This document shows positions 50,875 to 64,000 of a DNA stretch of 64,000 bases, piece after piece. The notes under the pieces were generated by a model. That model made no database searches. It had not been told where the DNA came from and saw only the letters and a program-made list of their open reading frames with translations. This stretch comes from Tamarix chinensis (taxonomy: Eukaryota; Streptophyta; Magnoliopsida; Caryophyllales; Tamaricaceae), in the NCBI GenBank assembly GCA_030549775.1, contig CM060173.1, positions 8,158,501 through 8,222,500 on the forward strand, given 5' to 3'. Position 1 is the first letter of the stretch; each line of letters begins with the position of its first letter. Made by a program: the position numbers and the translations under genes.

Positions 50875-53800
50875 CAAATTTTATTATTACAAAAATTATT
50901 TTGTGGAAGCATAATAATAAAATAATGGGTATTAATGTTGTATCCGACAAAAAAAGGGTACTCCCTAATTAAGATCTACGTCAGATACAAAGCTAAAAAT
51001 ATAACTTATAACTAGATATCAAGTATAAAAAACATTTGATTTTGGATTACATGATTACAAAACAGATATGATAAATAGAGGATAAGTAGGAAAACTTATA
51101 TACAATAATTGAAATAAAAGAAGAGTTCGGATAACCACAACATTGTGTCCACAACCCCAAACATCTTTATATCACATGCATCATGATAAATCACTGATAT
51201 CAACAATGCATGCAAAATGAGGAAACATCTACTTGTGATAATGAGCATGTTTCCATAAAATGAGCACATCAATACTTGCTTACAGAGTAATATGATTAGT
51301 TCAAAAGGCATAGGATAATGCATTCAAGACATATACAACATGGTGATCACATAAGGGTATGCATATAATAATAATCATTATAGTATGTGGGTAACATGAT
51401 TATTCTAGAAACATAGCATGCTATACATGGTTCATGGTACATGTAGGGTAAACCATGCGATAACACAAGATATGACCATATTCATAACAAAAGATGGAAC
51501 TTAAAGTATGAGCCATATTATAATAATTACTTAGTTATCACAACATTCCAAAATTAATCACACTGAGTACTTTGGAGACAAAAGTGGCATTAAACTCCTT
51601 TAAGAGCATAACACATCTAAAGGACCGCTATTAGTATATGGTGTAAGAAAGGTTGACATATGGCACCTTCTAAGGCTAAATGCATTTGGGGATCACTTAC
51701 TAACAAACTAATCCTTAAGGACATGGATTCCTATAGCCCAATGGAATGTACATATATCAAGTAGATTAGAGTCACCATAGTTCTAACAAAACTAGGCATA
51801 AAATAATAGTAACAAACTCAATCCTAGCTCATGTAATCTTTCACTTTAATATTAATATTTTACCAAATAGATATAATTCGAACACTCAACCTTGAGGGTT
51901 CCCAAGATGCTTAATATTATCATCATTACTTTCCATTCATCACTTGTGTGAATTCATTCCCATAGTTTTGTCCTTAACATAAAATTAAGATTACACTAAG
52001 GTCGATTAAGAAAAACTCCACGTAAAATATCAAATAAGGAATTCATATAAACACTGAGCTAAAACTTAAAAGATAACATAAATAATTGAAACTAGCTACG
52101 AAATTTTGGAGTTTTACCTAGGATGGACCTTAAAATTATCCTAAAGCCATATATGGCTTAAGAAGATTATATTAAATGTAAAAAGACTAAAGTGACCCTA
52201 TCAACCTTAAATATTTACTCACGTTATTTCACCACCAAATAAACTCATTAATTTACCAAATTTAAGACAGACTTGATCATTTCATATTAATTGTGATTAA
52301 CCTAGAAACAAATGTTAAACTCAAAGTTATGTGCATAAAACAATAACTTTATTCTTAAGGTGTTTTAAGCTCATTTTATCATAAAACTCTTAACTTATAC
52401 CAATCATAATTATCTTGGTGAATTTACTTAAGAAATTGAAATCATTTTTATTATTGTAATACTCATTTAAAATCTAAAATTTTAGAATTAAAATTTAAAT
52501 ACCAAAAATACCCTTATTCACATAAAATAACCCTTAAACTTCTAAAATTCATAATTAATTCCATAAAACTCCAAACCCCATCATATTATATATGAAATTT
52601 TATTTAAAACACCTAATAAAATAAATGGTGAACCTAGATTTGGAAATATTTCACTGGAATGATAAAAAAAATTCCCATGTACAACACCTTATGTGAATAT
52701 TTTTAGCACTCAAAACAACCCCATTTTACTACAAAATTATACCAACAATAAAACACATTAAAACATATCTATATAAAAAAATTTCATGAATTAAATAAAT
52801 CATTTAATGCCTCAACCTTGTAAGGAACCAAGTTCACTAATAAGGCAAACAAGCCTTAACTCAACCGAACTTCATAAGCTTTATAACAACTCTTAAACAC
52901 AAGGAACTACCCATATCAAGCTTGCTAAATAAAATGAGGTAAGTATAGACATTAAAAATAAATTGAAAAGTTTCCTAACATGGCCTAATTATCATGAGAT
53001 TTTTCACACAAAAGAAAATAAATAAATAATACATGAAAAAAAAACTTTCAAGCTCATAATCATGCATTATCATGGATTTACATAATATCATGGTATTCAA
53101 TTTAGTCATGGAAAAGAACACATAAAAACCTATGTCTAAAGAGTACTCTTTACCTAAAAGCTAGTCTTCATGCATGAAAATAATACTCTTAATATCACTA
53201 TCTCCTCCATTAATACTAAACATTAACACTAAAATGCTTAAGGGAAAATGTTGATGTGTTAAGATAAAGTTAATTAGGGGGATGTACAACTAAAATAAGA
53301 GGACGAGTTTCAGTTAAACAATGGCAAAAAATGGAACAACCAATAATAAAAACACAACAACAAGGGGGATTTGGGCTTCCAAATAGTGCCTAAAGTTGAG
53401 TGCAAAAGAAGGTTAAAGGATGGTAAATGCATAGGAAGTTTCTACAAACAAAGCACAAAAAAAAAATCAAGAACAAATGCGAAAAGGTGTGGTCATGGGA
53501 GTTGGTCAAAAATGAAAAAGAAATCTAGCCTTGACACACAACTGAAAATAAGTAACATTGATCTTGAAATGTGAAAGGGGGAATAAATGATGTTTGAGTG
53601 AGATTCTATGGAAAGTAAAGGTGTAAAGTTAATTAGTGCAATGTAAGGGTTAAAACGAAAGGAATATGATAGGAAGGTGTTAAGTAATGAAAGAGAATAA
53701 GGTGCCAAAAGTCCAGTAAAAATCAACTATGCTAACAACAAGACAACATAAAATAATGTGAGAGGGGAAAGTCAAGGGCTAGAAAAGGGGAAAAGGTTAG

Positions 53801-55138
53801 TGATTGCCTACAAAAATGAGTAAGTTCATGGAATATGCATTGCAAGGAATCTAACACAACAAGAAATAGGGACAACAGAGGAAAACTGAAGCTGCGAGAA
53901 GCATTGAAAGGTGCCATCCCGATGAGTTTTGCACAACATCAATAAAGGGTTGAAAATATAGAGGGGAGAGGGAAGGTGATTCAAGTGGTTGAAATGGGAT
54001 TGAGGGCACGATTTTTGGGTAAAAAGGGTCTATTGAGATTGTGTATTAGCTAATGGGAGAGAGGGTTATTAACTTGTTACACACTTGAACGAAATCATAC
54101 AATGATAGAGTGTAAAGAGAGGTCGAGTGTGTAAAAGTTTTATGATAAATTATTATGAATAATGTAATATTAACCAAGATTAGGGTTGAATGAATGTAAA
54201 TAGAATACAAAATATGATTGGAATCTAGTTAGGGATGGGTTGGGATCAAAATAGATAGTTAAAATTTTAGTTATTATTAGTTTAATGAATTAAATTGTAA
54301 AGAAGATCCAAAATAGGCATTTTTTGGAGTGAGAGAAAAAAAGGAAACAAACTTAACAAAAAAAATTTGAAAAGGTGAAAAATAATTTAGAAACCTAAAT
54401 ATATAAAAATATTGGGTGAAAGTTGGTTTAAATCTCAATGGATGATAAACGAGTGAAAATGAAAAAATTGAATAATTAATGAAAACATATTTTCCATAAA
54501 TGCCCAAAACAAATAATGGAGGGCATAAATTACCACTAATAGATGCCTACTAATTTTAGAAAACCTATTATATATTATATATATATAAAATAAATTGATC
54601 TTGAAATTGGTTTTATACCCAACAGATTAAAAATGACTAAAGTTGTTTAATCCTATAAACAAAAATTTTCACGATTTAATGATTCTAAAGGAACGAATGA
54701 AAGAAAAATTTTCCAAGAGACACATTGAAGCTTCTAAAATTTTTAGAACTATAGAAAAGTTTTAAACAAATCAAAACGGGAAATAAGTAGCTTAGAATGT
54801 AAAACTGCATGCACTGCAATTTCCCACAAACGAATAAAATCTTTTCGCAAACGAACAAATAATTAAAAAAAAGCTCCAAAAAGATATAGAAATCATCACA
54901 ATGAAATAATGTGCTTGTTAATACTCTTAGGATTGGTTTGTAAGTTGAGAATGAGTGTGAAAGAGAAAATATGCTAATATCAAAGAAATAGTATACATAT
55001 GTTTTGTAAACAGATAAAACAGATGTGGAAGACATGAATTCAATATGAATAGTTATCAAATTCATATTAATTTTTTTAAATATATTATTAGTTTAATTAT
55101 ATAGTAATTAGGAGGTGAGGAAAAGATGAAATGTTACT
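50875..55138 (+). mobile_element. Solo-LTR-like repeat, copy 3 (4.26 kb)
   Basis: Starts TGTAACACCTCAAATTTT and ends GATGAAATGTTACT, where the last base of the family end has changed from A to T. Flanked by gtaat at 50,870-50,874 and 55,139-55,143. Internally collinear with copy 0 (1-2189) in its last 800 bp. The 53,280-53,960 part is purine-rich, as in copies 1 and 2. No internal retroelement genes. Confidence 0.72.
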
Positions 55139-55143
55139 GTAAT

Positions 55144-55922
55144 AACATAGGATAATTTAAATATTTAATACGACGAGAGGTACTTATGAAGTAATAATAT
55201 GTAGTTGATAATATAAATATTAGGGTCATGAAAATTACATGCATAATAGACAACTTGAAATATATATAAACTAATAATAGAAATTAATATAAATAATGAA
55301 GGTGCTCCCAAATAGACACTAATTATTCTATTTCTGTTTGTCGCAATGTAATATATTAGTTTTCTAATGTAACCTTCTTTATTACATCGTTTAATATAAT
55401 TAAGTTAGTAATTAAAGTAGTTATATTATAGATATAATTGAAAAATATGTAAATATTTTTTATGGAATTAAATTATTTTTAATTTATATAAAAGTAAAAC
55501 ATAGGACAATCTTTGTGGGATAGATGAATTATCATTTAAGTAGGATGAGGTTAAATGTCATTTTACACAAAATTTATTTTTATTTTTATAACACTTTCTA
55601 AAACTAAGCCACGCTCAAATGGGAAGTCAAGAATCACACTCTTACTTTGCGGTAAGGATTATAAGCCTTTTTTACTAACACTCATGACAGAAGAAACAAA
55701 ATAAAGAAAAAAAAGAGAGAGACATGAGCACAACCTATCCTCCACACCCTAACATCATACAATTAATGCAATTCCATAATAATAAAAGAAGAATCTCAAC
55801 CACCTATGCCTTTAGAAAGTGAGGAAAATTATTATACAACCATTTCATCCACGTGCAAAAATTAAAGGGCTTTAATTTAGTCAACGTATTTGATTCCTTC
55901 ATTTGTTCCTTCATCTCCATTA
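55144..55922. other. Gene-free AT-rich DNA
   Basis: No reading frame, repeat or RNA gene recognised. Confidence 0.4.
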
Positions 55923-56856
55923 TAGGTAGCAATCAAGCCAAGCGGGTTAAGATCGGGTCCAATTATAGTAGATCGGGTCATTTTTAGATCGGACTATTTG
56001 TGGATATTTTTTTTGCTGGTCGGTTTGGATTATTTTAGGTTATCTTATTATTCGAGTCAGGTACGAGTAGTTGTAAACCTATATTATATCGGGTTAATTT
56101 ATCAAATGAGGTTCAAGTTATTTCAAGTTAGCTTGTTAGGTTGGGATTGGACTATGCAAGCTCGTGTTTGGGTGATTTTGTGTTCAAGTTAATTTGATGA
56201 GTCATGTTTGAGTTAACTTGATTAAACAAGTCTTTTAGGTTTTTATGGATCGAGTTAAGCTCAGACCGTAATAATTTCGAATCAGATTACTTCAAATTTG
56301 TGTCAAATAAATTATTAAATACCCAAATTAATCAAACTCATTAAATTTATAGGTAAGCATTAAGTTTAACTTTATGTAAGCATGTGATTAAAAATGTGTT
56401 ATTAACTACTATTTGTTTATTATTATGACTTTTTAATGTTGTTTTTTTTTCAATTATTATTGATAAAAAAAATTAAAATATCATTTGTGAATACGTATGT
56501 TCATAATAAAAGTAAGAAAAATAAGTAAAATTATAAAATATTATATTTTAAAAAGATTTAAATAAATAAAAAGACATGTGTAATTTTTTATTATCATAAC
56601 TAATTAATATTGAATATGGTCTTATTAAGTTGGGTTGATGTTGGATTAGATTGATAGTAGCCCGAGTTGATGACGGGTCGGATTGATAACATATTACATG
56701 TTGAGTTCAGGTCAGATTTAGGTCGGGCTAATTATATTTGAATCATCATTATGTCAGATCAATTCTGGATTGGATTTGATTCGAGTCAAATTGATAAATT
56801 CTTAGATTATGTCGAGTCATATTTTAGTTGTATCGAATTAATTTTTTCCAGCTCTA
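55923..56856. mobile_element. hAT-like repeat (about 930 bp)
   Basis: The left end TAGGTAGCAATCAAGCCAAG and the reversed right end TAGAGCTGGAAAAAATTAAT are weak inverted repeats. The two outer thirds are full of 'gatcgggtc', 'gagtcaggt' and 'ggtcgggctaa' phrases, with an AT-rich centre. Possible 8-bp flanks are ctccatta (55,915-55,922) and ctccacga (56,859-56,866), 6 of 8 equal. Borders uncertain by a few bases. Confidence 0.4.
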
Positions 56857-58513
56857 ATCTCCACGACTAGTCACTCCATCACATAGCTCCATAGCTATAG
56901 AAGCATCAAACAAAATAAAATAAGAAGACACTATTTAATTTGATTTACTTTACCTCTTTAGTTAAAGGATTTATTTATGCCATGACAAAAGAAGGAATCT
57001 GTACTAGTTAGATTGACTTCAAACTTACAAGCGTCAAAATGTTGAAGAAATTAGTAAAAAAAATGGTATTAATATACTAAATAAAGTATTAATAACAAAT
57101 AATAATATCTATAGTATAATAATTATGATAAGAGAGTACACCTTATTAATCATAATAATACTTAAGGCTAAAATAGAATATACTAAATGATGAATACATA
57201 TCCAAGATTGATTAATTTTTTATTGTGTCCTTAAGATGTTTTTATTCTCTCATAGAGTGCTTGTAGACCATCGTAATCTATAATGGTTGTATGGATTAAA
57301 TTCTAGTGAGACATTATTGATTCTTTTGTAAGAAAGATAATAAAGAAGCATTAGAGGGACACTGGTGTAGTATCAGCCTAGGATACTCCAACGTTCAAGT
57401 CAACTTTATAGGACATAAGTAATGCAAAAGAAAAATAAGATAGGGGTCAAAGTAACTTAGCCATTGGGTCGTGAGGGTGTAGCTATAGATGGTAAAGGGT
57501 TTGGGATCCCTAGTAAAAGGTGTTTGTAATGGTGTTGTTCAGGCTATAGTGAATGGAAACAGCTGAAAGCTAAATGAGTTACTCAAAGATTACTGAGTAT
57601 GAATGATAAACTATAATTGCTTTGTAAATTGATTTCCCCTTTGAGAGCATTGTGGCTCCACTATTTATAGAGGCAATGACTCACAACGTGCTTCCATGAG
57701 GTGGGATGAGGCCGTCATTAGAGGTGGTAACTGTTTAGAAATTGGGGGAAGTTGGTTCATATTCAAATGAAGTGGATAATGACCAATTTTTTTGAATAAG
57801 TCATACTAAATGTTGAGGTCATAATATTCACTAATGATGCTTCTATATGAGCCAAGTTAATTGGTTTTAAGGAAAAACCCTTACAAAGTCTTAGGTTTCC
57901 TAGAGCACATAAATCTTTGGGATGCATCATGTTGGGTTGGACCAAAGGGTTGGTTTTTACCTATATAGTTCCTAAGGTTATATAAACCACCTCCCAGGAT
58001 AGAAAAAATTTTGTTCCTTATTATAAGTCGTACTCCTATATAATAAGATTCCAACAAACATAACATTATATTGTACACTCAATTAAAGAAGAGAAGCATG
58101 AAAAGTATAGGTAAATGTAGAGATATTAAGTTCTTTTTTTGCTTAATCTTTTTTCCAAATGATAGAGAGGGTTATATATAGCCTTATTTATGGTCATTCA
58201 AATAGTCATGGCTATTTGTAGATAGTCACAATCCTTCATATCATTAGGTTCAAGTAACCAAGTATCTGAATATTCCAAATAGATATAACTATTTAATTTT
58301 CAATACTTAATTCAATGAAAAGGCTCAAAGATTTTGGCAACCACTAATGATGGGGTGAACTTGATGATTTTTATTTTCAGTTGAAGCCTTATGTTTCATT
58401 TCCTTTACCTTTGATTTATCTTTGAAAAGAAAAACAAGATATGGAACATGTGTGCAAGACTCCTTTTCATTTGAAAATTTTGAACATTTATCCAAAATTA
58501 GAAAGGACCCATT
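56857..58513. other. Gene-free DNA, possibly with a retroelement LTR fragment
   Basis: 57,370-57,720 is less AT-rich and has CTATTTATAGAGGC near 57,660, a TATA form common in LTR promoters, but I found no partner copy or borders. The minus-strand frames at 57,763-58,078 are not supported. Confidence 0.35.
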
Positions 58514-60301
58514 TGTAATATCCCAAATTTTTAAAACCTAAAATTTAATAATTAACCCATTATTTGGAATAATTTAATTAATTTGTGGACCTTTGATTTA
58601 TAAAAAGGGATGGGATTATTTAATAAAATAAAATAAATATTTTATTATTTTATCATACTCTTTTTTAAAAAAAAATTCCCAAACCATAATTTTACAAAAA
58701 TTATACTCTTAAATTTATACTTTTAATTTTGAATAAGTTAATTAAATAAATAATTTTTTCCATTTACCTAATTTATAATCCTAACTCTAAAAAATTATTT
58801 TAATTTTCTTTTTCCCCTTTTCCTTTTTCTTTCTCCTTTTTCCTTTTCTTTCTTTTTTTTTCCCTTTTTCTTGGGCCGACTGGCCTTCCCTTTTCTTTCC
58901 CCAATTGGGCCGCCCATCCTTCTGCTCTTTCCCCCTCCTTCTCACGAGACCTTCCCTCGCCTGTCCAGCCCATTTCCCCTTTCTTTCTTTCTTTTTCTTC
59001 TTCCCCCCATTAGCCTAGACCATCCCTTTCTTTTTCTTTCTCTCCTCACCCTCACGTGGGTCTTCCTGTCGTCCCTTTCTTCTCCCCCGCTTGGCCTGCT
59101 CATTTCTTCTTATCTTCTTCTTCCTTCTTCTCCCTATGTCGACAAGCCAAATTTCCCTGTCCCCCATTCCTGCACCTTCCACCTACACCTACAACCCTTG
59201 CCAACCCCTCTCTCTCTCCCGTCCCTTTCCCTGCACAGCTCCCCTACATTCCCTTCATTTTCCCTTTCCTCCCCCTTTCCTTGCTACCCTACCCACCACC
59301 TACAACTCCCCTTGTAACCATATAACCCTACACACCGAGTTGTCATCCTTCTCTTCTTCTTTTTCTTCTCCTTCTCTTCTTCTTCTCTGCTCCATCTCCT
59401 CCCTCGAGCCTTTTTTCTCCCTGCCAATCCCTCTTTCTTCCTTTGTTCCTCTTCTCCCCTGTTTTTACTTCGCCATCCCTAACCATTGTCTCCACTGCCA
59501 ACCCGACTCCCTTGCCTCCCATACTTCCTGCCTACACCACCCCTAGCATCCAAGCCCTCCATTTACAGGCAACTCCCTTTTTTTCCTTCTTTTCTCCTCT
59601 TGACCCCCTCCCTACATGCCACCTTGTGCCACCGATTCCCGCTCTTCCATAGTTGTTGAAGCCACCCCTCGACTACCTGACATCCCCTACTACCTCCCTA
59701 CCTCACCTTGCTCAAAATCCCCCTGTAACCCCTTCCTCTCTCCTTTTCATTTTCCTTTCTTCCTCTCCTTCTCCTTTCTTTACACATACCTTCCAGCGAC
59801 CATCCACCGCCATGAGTTGCCACTCTCCTACCCCCAGCCACCACCTACACCCTGCCACTCCTCTTACACCCAAGAACTACCCCAACTCCCCTCCAACTCC
59901 TCCCTCAACCCATCACCTAAGACCTCCTTCCCTTCATCCAAAATCCCCTATTTCCCCCTATTCATGCATGCAACCCATGCTTCCCATGCACTGTGAGTGT
60001 TGCTGCACCATTTTAAGGATATTAAAGAATTTTTGAGGTATAATATAGTTAGTGATAATATGTATTTAATAAGCATTTTGGATAAAAAAAATTATTCTTT
60101 TAATTATCAACTACTAATATGCTAATTGTGACATTACTTTTAGGTACAATTTTTACTAATCAAAGCTTAATCTTTTAACCGAGATACCAGTAAAGTGTAG
60201 TTGTTTCTTGAAATAAGGTAACTATTATACCCTACTAAAATGTATGGATTTACGTATGTTAGCATATTAGGGTTTTGGAATGTGTTTTGTGTGTTATGTG
60301 T

Positions 60302-60801
60302 NNNNNNNNNNNNNNNNNNNNNNNNNNNNNNNNNNNNNNNNNNNNNNNNNNNNNNNNNNNNNNNNNNNNNNNNNNNNNNNNNNNNNNNNNNNNNNNNNNN
60401 NNNNNNNNNNNNNNNNNNNNNNNNNNNNNNNNNNNNNNNNNNNNNNNNNNNNNNNNNNNNNNNNNNNNNNNNNNNNNNNNNNNNNNNNNNNNNNNNNNNN
60501 NNNNNNNNNNNNNNNNNNNNNNNNNNNNNNNNNNNNNNNNNNNNNNNNNNNNNNNNNNNNNNNNNNNNNNNNNNNNNNNNNNNNNNNNNNNNNNNNNNNN
60601 NNNNNNNNNNNNNNNNNNNNNNNNNNNNNNNNNNNNNNNNNNNNNNNNNNNNNNNNNNNNNNNNNNNNNNNNNNNNNNNNNNNNNNNNNNNNNNNNNNNN
60701 NNNNNNNNNNNNNNNNNNNNNNNNNNNNNNNNNNNNNNNNNNNNNNNNNNNNNNNNNNNNNNNNNNNNNNNNNNNNNNNNNNNNNNNNNNNNNNNNNNNN
60801 N
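60302..60801. other. Assembly gap of exactly 500 N
   Basis: A placeholder gap. The 9 bases before it (60,293-60,301) and after it (60,802-60,810) are identical, gttatgtgt, so the true gap may be very small or negative. Confidence 0.99.
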
Positions 60802-61145
60802 GTTATGTGTTGCTAAGAATCCCATGATTTATAATATTGTATTGGAAGATAGAATGAAAAGCATGTTATATTGCATGAAATGTCACATGTGTGGAAATAG
60901 TGGGGATTGATGTAAAAATTATGTTATGCGCACATGCATACTAGGCTAAGTAAATGTGGCCACTTGTAGTACAAATAATGCTAATATGAGCCCTAGAGGC
61001 ATTTTAGTGATTTTACTTATACATAGGGAGTGACATAAATAAATGTGCATGGTAGGTGATAATGAGTGTTAATAATAAATGATAAGGGTTTTGTGATGTT
61101 AAATGATGCATGCGGGTCATGGGTATTAATATTTTATGTGCTGGG

Positions 61146-61830
61146 GATATTTTGGTAATTTTGTATGAGAAAAGAATATTTTGGTAATTTTACAAATAAG
61201 AAGGGCAATTTGGTAATTTTATAAGTAGGAAGGGTAAATTAGTAAATGTATAACTAAGAAGGGTATTTTGGTAATTTTACTAGTAAGAAGGGTAATTTGA
61301 TGATTTTACAACTAAGATGGGTAATTTGGTAATTTTATAAGTAAGAAGGGTAAATTGATAAATTTATAACTAAGAAGGGTATTTTGGTAATTTTACTAGT
61401 AAGAAGGGTAAATTGGTAATTTTATAAGTAAGAAGGGTAAATTGGTAAATTTATAACTAAGAAGGGTATTTTGGTAATTTTACTAGTAAGAAGGGTAATT
61501 TTGTAAATGAATCACTAAGAAGGGTATTTTGGTAATTTTATAAGTAAGAAGAGTAATTTGGTAAATGTGCCACTAAGAAGGGTATTTTGGTAATTTTATA
61601 AGTAAGAAGGGTAGTTTGGTAATTTTAACACTAAGAAGGGTAATTTGGTAATTTGGCAAGTAAAAAGGGTAGTTTGGTAATTTTACAAGTAAGAAGGGTA
61701 TTTTAATAATTTTACAAGTATAAAGGGCATTTTGATAATTTGGCAAGTAAAATGATATTTTAGTAAATTTGTAAGAAAGAAGGGAATTTTAATAATTTTA
61801 TAAGTAAGAAGGGATAAATCGATAATTTTG
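61146..61830 (+). repeat. 29-bp minisatellite, about 23 units, in copy 4
   Basis: The unit consists of 'aagaagggta(t/a)ttt' followed by 'ggtaattttac(t/a)agt'. Two or three unit variants alternate (ending -actagt, -ataagt, -ataact), which suggests growth by multi-unit duplications. The unit's core, seen reversed, occurs once in copies 1 (about 44,540) and 3 (about 52,500) as 'taccaaaatacccttat'. Confidence 0.9.
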
Positions 61831-62869
61831 CATATAACATGGCAATTGATCTAATAAGTCATATGTGATGTTAAATAATAGAGTAAGGGTTTATGGCCTT
61901 AGAATCACTTGTTTAAGTATAATCATGTATATTATAAGGATAGGGATATTTCAGTAAATTGGAGTGTATTATAAGGAAAATGCATTGTTTAGGGTTAAAT
62001 GGGTAATTAAGGGTGTGTTATGATGTTAATTTCATAATCATGCAAGAGGTGCCTTAATTGTTAATTATGTATGGAAATGTGTGTTGGTTGTGCTAAAAGT
62101 ACATGTTAGAGTTTATGTGTTCAATAATCATTTGGTATGTAAGGTACTTAATTTCGTAATCAGTGGTATAATCATGATACGATAACCTATTATGGTTTGC
62201 TGATAAATAAAAATGGATTATATGATGACAGTGGATGATAAGAGGAAGCCTTAGCCTTAGGGGCATTTTGGTCATTTTAACCTAAGGTGCCTAAGTATAA
62301 GAATTGGAACATAAGATGGCCTTAGTGGACTATTTAAGTTAACATTGGCAATAATCCTGATAATAATTACTAAATAATAATGGAAACAAATAAACATGAT
62401 TAAGTATGTGATTGATGTGTTCACCTTAATTAAGACACTAATAATTAAAGTGGAAAACCTCGAGATCGGGAATGGTGGCTCTTTAAGAGTCACTACCCTA
62501 AAAACATGGTTTAGCCCACGACTATTGTAGAATTTGGTAGTGTGCCTTAGTGCCCCAGCCAGGCTCTACATCTTATTCTATTTAGCTCTATGGACCTACT
62601 AAAGGGGTATGTATACTTATGGATTAGGTGTCCTTGTTAGTAGGGTATTATATGTCTTCGTGAACCAATGTGACCAGGGTACCTTTGCGCCCTTAGATTG
62701 ATAGTTAGGGGGTATTGTGTTGCTGGTATGCTCTAGTATACTCATGTACCTTTGTATCTCCGGGGTTGTGATCTCCCCCTCGAGTTAAATAAATAAAATT
62801 ACTCTGCTAATTAAATGAGAAGACACTAATCACTTATAGTGGAACACGACGAGGGTCGAGACCAGACTT

Positions 62870-63085
62870 AGGATAATTACCGTTCCACTGATTATAATAG
62901 TGGCTAGGAGTGTTTTGCCCTGGATATGTTTATGTTTACCATTCCATCGATTATAATAGTGGTCAGGAGCATGTTGCCTTGGAGATGTTTATGTTTACCG
63001 TTTCACCGGCTATAATAGTGGCCAGGTGCGTTCTGTCCTAGATTAGTTATTTCTATTCCACCGGCTATAATAGTGGGGTCTCCAT
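62870..63085 (+). repeat. About 61-bp tandem repeats in copy 4
   Basis: Four units carrying 'ccactgattataatagtgg' variants followed by '(c/t)caggagtgttttgccctgga'. Each contains a small inverted repeat (ccac...gtgg). Counterpart of 47,520-47,890 in copy 2. Confidence 0.78.
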
Positions 63086-64000
63086 ACTCACGTGGATATC
63101 ATTCAAGAGAAGATGATGAATAATATATAATTAATGGCTTAAGTCTAGAAAATATTGATTATACTATTATGATATGTTGTTATGATATGATAGCGGCCTT
63201 GGGTGCCTGCCTTTGAATTAAGTGGTGGTGTGTATCGATTGAGTATGAGGTTGGACTTTTAATTATACTATAAAAATTTGTACTTAGATGTTATCTTGAC
63301 AAGTGATGGTAATGCTAAGTGAATGAATCTTGTGACATATGATTCTTGAACTATGAGTTCATCCTAATATTTATTATATCTCTTCCCATGTGTATGTTAT
63401 TGTTCTTATGTTTGAATTGATGTGTTACATATGGGCCCAACCTTTTAGTTCTATATAAAGGGTTCCTTTTGTGGCTTCTACCTATTCAATGGGTAGTGTC
63501 CTATGTACGTTTACCCGTAGGTACTATTCAAGCTTTCCTTTCAGATTAAGAGCGTAGGACTATTCAAGAAGCTTTCAGGGTTTTCCTTAAACTTTTAACT
63601 TCCCTTGTTTAATGATCTTTATTCTGCAACCATTAATAGTGGATTTTATTCTTATTATGAATTTAATGGGCTATTCTGATTTAGTTTGTTATCTTAGATT
63701 TGTGAAAATTTTGTTCTTGTCTTTTTAAGCCTAGGCACTTGGTACTGGAATGGTGGAAGAAAACCGGTTTGGTATTAAGTGTAGCCGTAGAATCCCTAAA
63801 CTTTACTGTATTTACTTTCGCTCAAATTTTAATAAAATGAAAATTTTCAGTATTAACTTTTGGGGATGTTACACCATTATCATAACTAATTATTCTAAGG
63901 TTATACGACTGAAAACTAATCATGTGCAAAGCATGTGATATTCCAATCCAAATTGTATGTCCATAAACTTCACAAGATGAACATAAAAAGCATACTTAGA

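Larger units (their letters stand above)
58514..63874 (-). mobile_element. Solo-LTR-like repeat, copy 4 (5.36 kb including a 500-N gap), reversed
   Basis: On the + strand it starts TGTAATATCCC and ends TTTTGGGGATGTTACA; read on the minus strand it begins TGTAACATCCCCAAAAG like its relatives. A perfect duplication, ccatt, is at 58,509-58,513 and 63,875-63,879. The C/T-rich part (58,800-59,990) is the complement of the purine-rich parts of copies 1-3. The proline/serine/leucine-rich frames there (58,871-60,036) overlap in all three frames and are not genes. It is longer than the other copies, partly because of the minisatellite at 61,146-61,830. Confidence 0.8.

Noticed and set aside
58871..60036. 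Overlapping Pro/Ser/Leu-rich frames of up to 151 codons
   Set aside because: All three frames are open at once because the DNA is C/T-rich low-complexity sequence of an LTR; no domain or conserved start.
60240..60910. Frames of 178-211 codons across the gap
   Set aside because: They consist almost wholly of N positions.
61146..61830. Regular short repeats as a possible CRISPR array
   Set aside because: Units are directly adjacent with no unique spacers, and the genome is that of a plant; it is a minisatellite.

Overview
This is a repeat-rich, AT-rich stretch of a plant (angiosperm) nuclear genome. The evidence is two intron-bearing genes with GT-AG splice sites and close plant homologues, plus Ty3/gypsy, Ty1/copia, CACTA, hAT-like and SINE elements. 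I cannot fix the species. Only about 15,480-22,000 is ordinary host gene space; nearly everything else is transposable-element sequence of different ages, much of it nested.

Layout. 1-2189 is the end of a very long LTR-type repeat. 2190-3508 is decayed repeat DNA ending in a roughly 92-113 bp tandem array. 3509-9778 is a complete but dead Ty3/gypsy element (+ strand, 914/943 bp LTRs, PBS, PPT, near-perfect 5-bp target duplication) that split this array, which resumes at 9784. 10,600-15,300 holds a second degenerate array, a Ty1/copia RNase H remnant and an hAT-like MITE. 15,480-18,050 is an F-box/FBD/LRR gene (+) and 18,713-21,841 an 11-exon NIK-type LRR receptor kinase gene (-); the two converge tail to tail. 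23,491-28,940 is a CACTA (En/Spm) element without a visible transposase. It carries a captured, now broken piece of a SPARK-domain GPI-anchored-protein gene (At1g61900 type). 29,340-29,890 is an hAT-like MITE with a younger SINE inserted 16 bp from its end. 29,891-36,259 is gene-free AT-rich DNA with short-repeat clusters. 36,265-50,740 is a second dead Ty3/gypsy element (- strand) swollen by two nested insertions. 50,875-55,138 and 58,514-63,874 are two more copies of the same repeat as those insertions.

The most unusual theme is the repeat with TGTAACACC...GGTGTTACA ends: five copies (3.7-5.4 kb each, four complete) in one 64-kb window. Each complete copy has its own 5-bp target duplication and none has an internal coding domain, so solo LTRs of one long-LTR family fit best. 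One copy has grown a 29-bp minisatellite of about 23 units. The second theme is the CACTA gene capture. All retroelement coding regions carry stops or changes at catalytic residues, largely of the C-to-T/G-to-A kind expected of long-methylated DNA. The two host genes appear intact and functional; they are unrelated in function (a likely ubiquitin-ligase adaptor and a plasma-membrane receptor kinase).
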